From: Megaleporinus macrocephalus
Taxonomy: Eukaryota > Chordata > Actinopteri > Characiformes > Anostomidae
Assembly (NCBI GenBank): GCA_021613375.1
Contig: CM038716.1
Coordinates: 10,210,766-10,274,765 of the forward strand
Direction: 5' to 3'
DNA: 64,000 bases
Position 1 is the stretch's first letter. Every line of letters starts with the position of its first letter. This document shows, one piece after another, positions 59,524 to 64,000 of this stretch. Position numbers and translations under genes: made by a program. Below the pieces are notes generated by a model, which was given only the letters and a program-made list of their open reading frames with translations, did not search any database and was not told where the DNA came from.

Positions 59524-60108
59524 TGAATGTGATGAAAGAAGTGTGTTCAGTGTTTAATGATGTATGTGATGTAAGAAGTGTGTTCAGTGTTTAATGATGT
59601 ATGTGATGTAGGAAGTGTGTTCAGTGTTTAATGATGTATGTGATGTAGGAAGTGTGTTCAGTGTTTAATGATGTATGTGATGTAGGAAGTGTGTTGAGTG
59701 TTTAATGATGTATGTGATGTAGGAAGTGTGTTCAGTGTTTAATGATGTATGTGATGTAGGAAGTGTGTTCAGTGTTTAATGATGTATGTGATGTAGGAAG
59801 TGTGTTCAGTGTTTAATGATGTATGTGATGTAGGAAGTGTGTTCAGTGTTTAATGATGTATGTGATGTAGGAAGTGTGTTCAGTGTTTAGTGATGTATGT
59901 GATGTAGGAAGTGTGTTCAGTGTTTAATGATGTATGTGATGTAGGAAGTGTGTTCAGTGTTTAGTGATGTATGTGATGTAGGAAGTGTGTTCAGTGTTTA
60001 GTGATATATGTGATGTAGGAAGTGTGTTCAGTGTTTAGTGATGTATGTGATGTAGGAAGTGTGTTCAGTGTTTAGTGATGTATGTGATGTAGGAAGTGTG
60101 TTGAGTGT
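59524..60108. repeat. 37-bp minisatellite, unit 4
   Basis: About 15 units to the right of a Gypsy insertion. The left edge of the array is at 56790-56812 on the other side of that element. Confidence 0.95.
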
Positions 60109-60477
60109 AAAAGTGTGTTCAGTGTTGATAAATGAGTGTTAAGGTAGAGAATGTACTTATGGTTTAGTGGACCAGGACAATGGAGAGACTACATGAGTTA
60201 CTAATTACCATAATTGTGCTACAAGTATCAGTTTTTGGGGGTCAGTGAGTGTAAAAGCTGTAAAAGTGTGTGGTTGATTATTAAGTGCAGTAGATTCTAA
60301 TAAAAGACTCGTATGACTGTAAAGCAGAACACTTGTAGAACTGATTAACACTAAAAACACACTTTCTAAACTGGATCAGGTGGAGTTTAGAATCAGAACA
60401 TATGTTTACACATAGATACATACAAACACAGATTAAACAATATTATATATTAATATATACATCACTGCATAGTTACA

Positions 60478-60941
60478 GTTTCCAAACACTGTATTACACT
60501 AATAAAGCCTGTAGACTCTCAGCAGATCATTCAGTAACATACCTGAACACTGTATTACACTAATAAAGCCTGTAGACTCTCAGCAGATCATTCAGTAACA
60601 TACCTGAACACTGTATTACACTAATAAAGCCTGTAGACTCTCAGCAGATCATTCAGTAACATACCTGAACACTGTATTACACTAATAAAGCCTGTAGACT
60701 CTCAGCAGAACGTTCAGTAACATACCTGAACACTGTATTACACTAATAAAGCCTGTAGACTCTCAGCAGAACATTCAGTAACATACCTGAACACTGTATT
60801 ACACTAATAAAGCCTGTAGACTCTCAGCAGATCATTCAGTAACATACCTGAACACTGTATTACACTAATAAAGCCTGTAGACTCTCAGCAGATCATTCAG
60901 TAACATACCTGAACACTGTATTACACTAATAAATAATGAAG
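60478..60941. repeat. 61-bp minisatellite, unit 5
   Basis: About seven units of the 61-bp repeat. The last unit runs into the same AT-rich junction near 60950 as in the other units. Confidence 0.95.
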
Positions 60942-61039
60942 AGTAGTAGGATATTTTAATTTTTTTTATTATTTTTATATTTGTTGATGTCTGGGTTTGG
61001 GGAGCGAGGGTTAGGGTGAGTTGAAAAAGGTTGGGTTTG

Positions 61040-61355
61040 ATTGTAGGGGGTTAAGGTTGATTCAGGAGGTTGAGGTTGATTTAGGAGGTTGAGGTTGATT
61101 CAGGAGGTTGAGGTTGATTTAGGAGGTTGAGGTTGATTAAGGAGGTTGAGGTTGATTTAGGAAGTTGAGGTTGATTGTTGGAGGTAGGGTTTGATTGTAG
61201 GAGGTAGGGTTTGATTGGAAGAGGTAGGGTTTGATTGTTGGAGGTAGGCTTTGATTGTTGGAGGTAGGGTTTGATTGTCGGAGGTAGGGTTTGATTGTTG
61301 GAGGTAGGGTTTATTGTAGGAGGGTTGGGGTTTATTGTAGGAGGTTGCGGTTGTT
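61040..61355. repeat. 19-20-bp G-rich minisatellite, unit 5
   Basis: Similar to units 1 and 2 in unit order, with one GGAAGAGG variant. Confidence 0.9.
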
Positions 61356-61357
61356 CT

Positions 61358-63537
61358 TTATAGCCATCTGTTGTCATGCTGACACCAGTCCGGTCTCTTA
61401 CGTCCTCTGCCTCCACCACGCCTCCCTCTTTCTCCAAAACCGCCTCTCTCCCTTTGTGGAGGAGTGAATCCATCATTATGGCTGGGGCCGTGACTTCTCT
61501 CAGTGGCCTCCTCCTCCCACTGGTGTCTCGGCACCCTAGGTCGTCCCTGGTGCCGATGCGTCCACTGAACTTCGGACTGCTGCCTGGGTCGATGATGGCA
61601 GTCAGTCCGTGGACGAGGAGGAGGCTGCACCCCAGGAGAGTCTCTGTGAGCTACAAATGCAGATACACTCATGTTAGTATCAGTGAGTAGTTACTGTAGA
61701 AGAACTTTTGGTTTCCTGAAGAACGTTTTAATGGAAGCTTCTATGTAAAACAGATGTGTGAGCATGAAAAACCTTGTAGAAGCTCCACTATCAGTGAAAG
61801 TTTATCTCTAGAGTCATATATCCAACCCAAGATCTGGAGAAGTACCTTTTTTTGTAAGAGTGTATGTTCATGTAAACAGAATCTGAGGTCTGTTTTCTTT
61901 ACTCACCCCGAGATGACTGAGGTGGCTGACGTGGTGGAGGTGGCTGAGGACGTTGAGGCAGCTGACGTGGTTGACGCTGCTGACGTTGCTGAGGCACCTG
62001 AGGCGTCTCAGGTGGCTGATGCGGCTGACGCAGATGACGTGGCTGAGGTGGCTGGCACAGATGACGTGGCTGAAGCTGCTGAGGTGGCTGAGGTGGATGA
62101 CGTGGCTGAGGCGGCTGACCTTTAAGTGCCGTCCTCTTCATATCATCCATGGTGGACTCAGCCGAAGCTCCACCTTCCTCCACCTCCTCGGTCTGGTCTC
62201 GTGCTGTAACATGAAAGAAACATCAACAGCTGTCCAGATCCATCACTGTGGTTGGACCTGACTCTGGTGTTTGTGTTGCTCGCATACAAACTGGACTCAG
62301 AGTCACCTCGTAAAACGAGCCCGAGCAGAATCAGTATGAGTTCAGATGAATATTAATAACTAACTAATAAATCCTGATGAAATATTAGCAGTTCTTTAGA
62401 CATTCTCAGTTATTAAGATGATCATCAAGCTACTAAGTTCTTCTACTCACCCAGACATCCACAATAATATGCCCTGGCGGAGTCCAACAGAGGCGCCAGC
62501 ACCTCCACAATGTCCCGGTAATCAGGCGCCGAGGACATCAAGCACAGGAAGTCGTGGACTGATTTAATAGAAATAAATATTAGCAGTTGTTCAGCTGAGT
62601 CTTCATCACAGAACCTAGTAAAGATGGTGATCCTGATATTGAAGACTTGAGGATCAGCTGATCTGATGTTACTACTTCTTAAGCTCTAAAGATGATCAGC
62701 TCTTTCTGCTCATATCAGTCTGAGACCACCAGCTGTTACCACATGGGCTCTATCTTTAGTTTCTGGTGCTCATTAGCTTTACTCACTGAGATGCTGATCC
62801 CTCCCGGTGACGAGCTCCTCCAGGATGCTATCCAGGGCCTGGGCGATGATGTCGGCCCTGGACTCGTTGTTGTTCACTAGTTCATTTAGAAAGAATGAAT
62901 GAAAACAGGTTCATGTTAACATTAAACATGATTCCTACTTTTACCTGCATGTTATTATGATGACTCACCTGGAGGTTCTCCGTGCACCTTACGGAGGTAC
63001 ATCAGGGCGTTAGCAGCCAGCTGGACCAACAGCCCTGTCAGCATCTCATCCACTGGATTCACATTGATACACACTGTCAGTTCTCCAGCTGCATCGTTTT
63101 CACTCTTCATATATTTGCACTGATTGTTTCCGGTACTTACCGAGCTGTGTGTACAGCGTGTCCAGGTGAGGGCAGAAGATGTTACGCAGAGCCTCCACCT
63201 CTGCATCCACCCCCACCTGTATCTCAGTTCCTGGTTCTAAAAGGATCAGCAGATGTTCAGTCATATTATGGTGGGTTCTGATCATCAAGTCACATCACCA
63301 AATGCTGCCTGACTGAGTTTGAGTGGTCATCATCAACTGATATAGTTCTATCTACTGGAATGGACCAACGCCAGCCTAGTCTATTCTGCTGCCCTGGTGT
63401 CAGAGAAGGTTCTGGGTTCTGTTACTCACCCAGAGTCATGCTGGTGAATCCTCGGATGCTGTCCAGATGATGTGTTAACAGCACCCCGGCATCAGCAAAC
63501 TCAGGAACCGTTTGCATCACCGCCAGCACCTTGTTAA
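61358..63537 (-). CDS. Uncharacterised array gene, unit 5 copy, 3' part only
   Basis: Only the last seven exons are in the window: E8 63430-63537, E9 63141-63236, E10 62969-63052, E11 62787-62876, E12 62451-62558, E13 61907-62203 and E14 61358-61650. All have the same splice sites and phase 1 as units 3 and 4. E13 is 297 nt with no frameshift. E14 has a Gly to Glu change inside the RGG tail. The window ends in the intron upstream of E8, so whether E6 and E7 are present cannot be seen. The sequence at 63980-64000 matches the undeleted form. Confidence 0.75.
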
Positions 63538-63679
63538 CTGATTCAATAGAAATAAACATCAGCAGATGTTCAGCTGCTACATCATCACAGAACCTGGTGA
63601 AGATGCTGATCCTGATATTGAAGCTCTGAGTATCAGCAGATCTGATATTTACTGACCCAGCCAACATGTTCATGTGGAC

Positions 63680-64000
63680 CCCACATCAGTTAAAGACAGG
63701 CTGCCGATTGGGTCCACTTGGGGCAACCTTGTAGGGGCCCACAGAGATTTGTCCATTGCCTTCATACGGGCCCTGTGTGTGTTTGTCAATGTGGACCAAT
63801 AACTAGGGCCGAAGTGAACAATCAACCATGTGAACAGTGCCATAACTGTGGGCCCCCAACAGTAGCCTAAGTGGGACTCACAACTGTAACCCAAACAGGG
63901 CAAAAACTTATAACCCAGTGGGGCTCCATGTATCACCAATCAAAAAGCCCCTACAAGCCCACGTGAAACCCATACAGGCCAGATAAGAACCTTACGGGCC
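63680..64000. repeat. GGGCCC-rich imperfect intronic repeat, unit 5 (cut by window end)
   Basis: Same element. The last 20 bases follow the undeleted form. Confidence 0.7.

Larger units (their letters stand above)
45876..60422. repeat. Tandem segmental duplication, unit 4
   Basis: Fourth unit, with an intact 14-exon gene and the longest intron-1 minisatellite (about 1.7 kb). It lacks the Tc1 element and most of the IS630-like element. It carries a Gypsy element inserted near the start of its 37-bp minisatellite. Confidence 0.95.
60423..64000. repeat. Tandem segmental duplication, unit 5 (cut by window end)
   Basis: Fifth unit, starting with the same junction sequence and 61-bp minisatellite. 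It continues through the last seven coding exons of the gene and ends in the intron upstream of exon 8. At the point where units 1 and 2 carry their deletion junction, unit 5 follows the undeleted sequence of units 3 and 4. Confidence 0.95.

Overview
The window looks like nuclear DNA of a teleost fish. It has small exons with canonical splice sites, no bacterial-type operons, several minisatellites, and typical fish transposons: a Tc1-type element, an IS630/mariner-like DDE transposase, Ty3/Gypsy retrotransposons and an L2/CR1-group LINE. The species cannot be fixed from sequence alone.

The layout is a head-to-tail tandem array of one segment of about 13.6-17.4 kb: unit 1 (1-13571), unit 2 (13572-28487), unit 3 (28488-45875), unit 4 (45876-60422) and the start of unit 5 (60423-64000). 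These boundaries are an arbitrary phase, set where the window starts. On the plus strand each unit reads: a 61-bp minisatellite, a 19-20-bp G-rich repeat, one multi-exon gene on the minus strand (about 4 to 6.3 kb, last exon first), a conserved upstream flank with a CRE palindrome, a transposon-filled spacer, and a 37-bp minisatellite.

The gene is the main content and I do not recognise its family. Units 3 and 4 carry 14 coding exons with consensus splice sites. Every intron is phase 1 and every internal exon is a multiple of 3, giving predicted proteins of 616 and 625 residues. In order the protein has a Cys-rich start followed by an acidic/basic charged stretch, short acidic linker exons, eight exons made of two tandem copies of a four-exon module of predicted helical repeats, a Pro/Gln/Arg/His-rich exon, and an RGG-rich C-terminus. 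Units 1 and 2 share a deletion of about 0.5 kb that removes two exons and the donor of a third. Because of the uniform phase the frame survives if that third exon is skipped. Unit 5 shows only the last seven exons.

The spacers differ most between units. Units 1 and 2 are almost the same and hold Gypsy fragments, an LTR, a Tc1 relic and an IS630-like relic. Unit 3 carries a LINE whose ORF2 contains an expanded 33-bp coding minisatellite, plus Tc1 and IS630-like relics. Unit 4 carries a second Gypsy element inserted in the 37-bp minisatellite. No tRNA, rRNA or CRISPR was seen.
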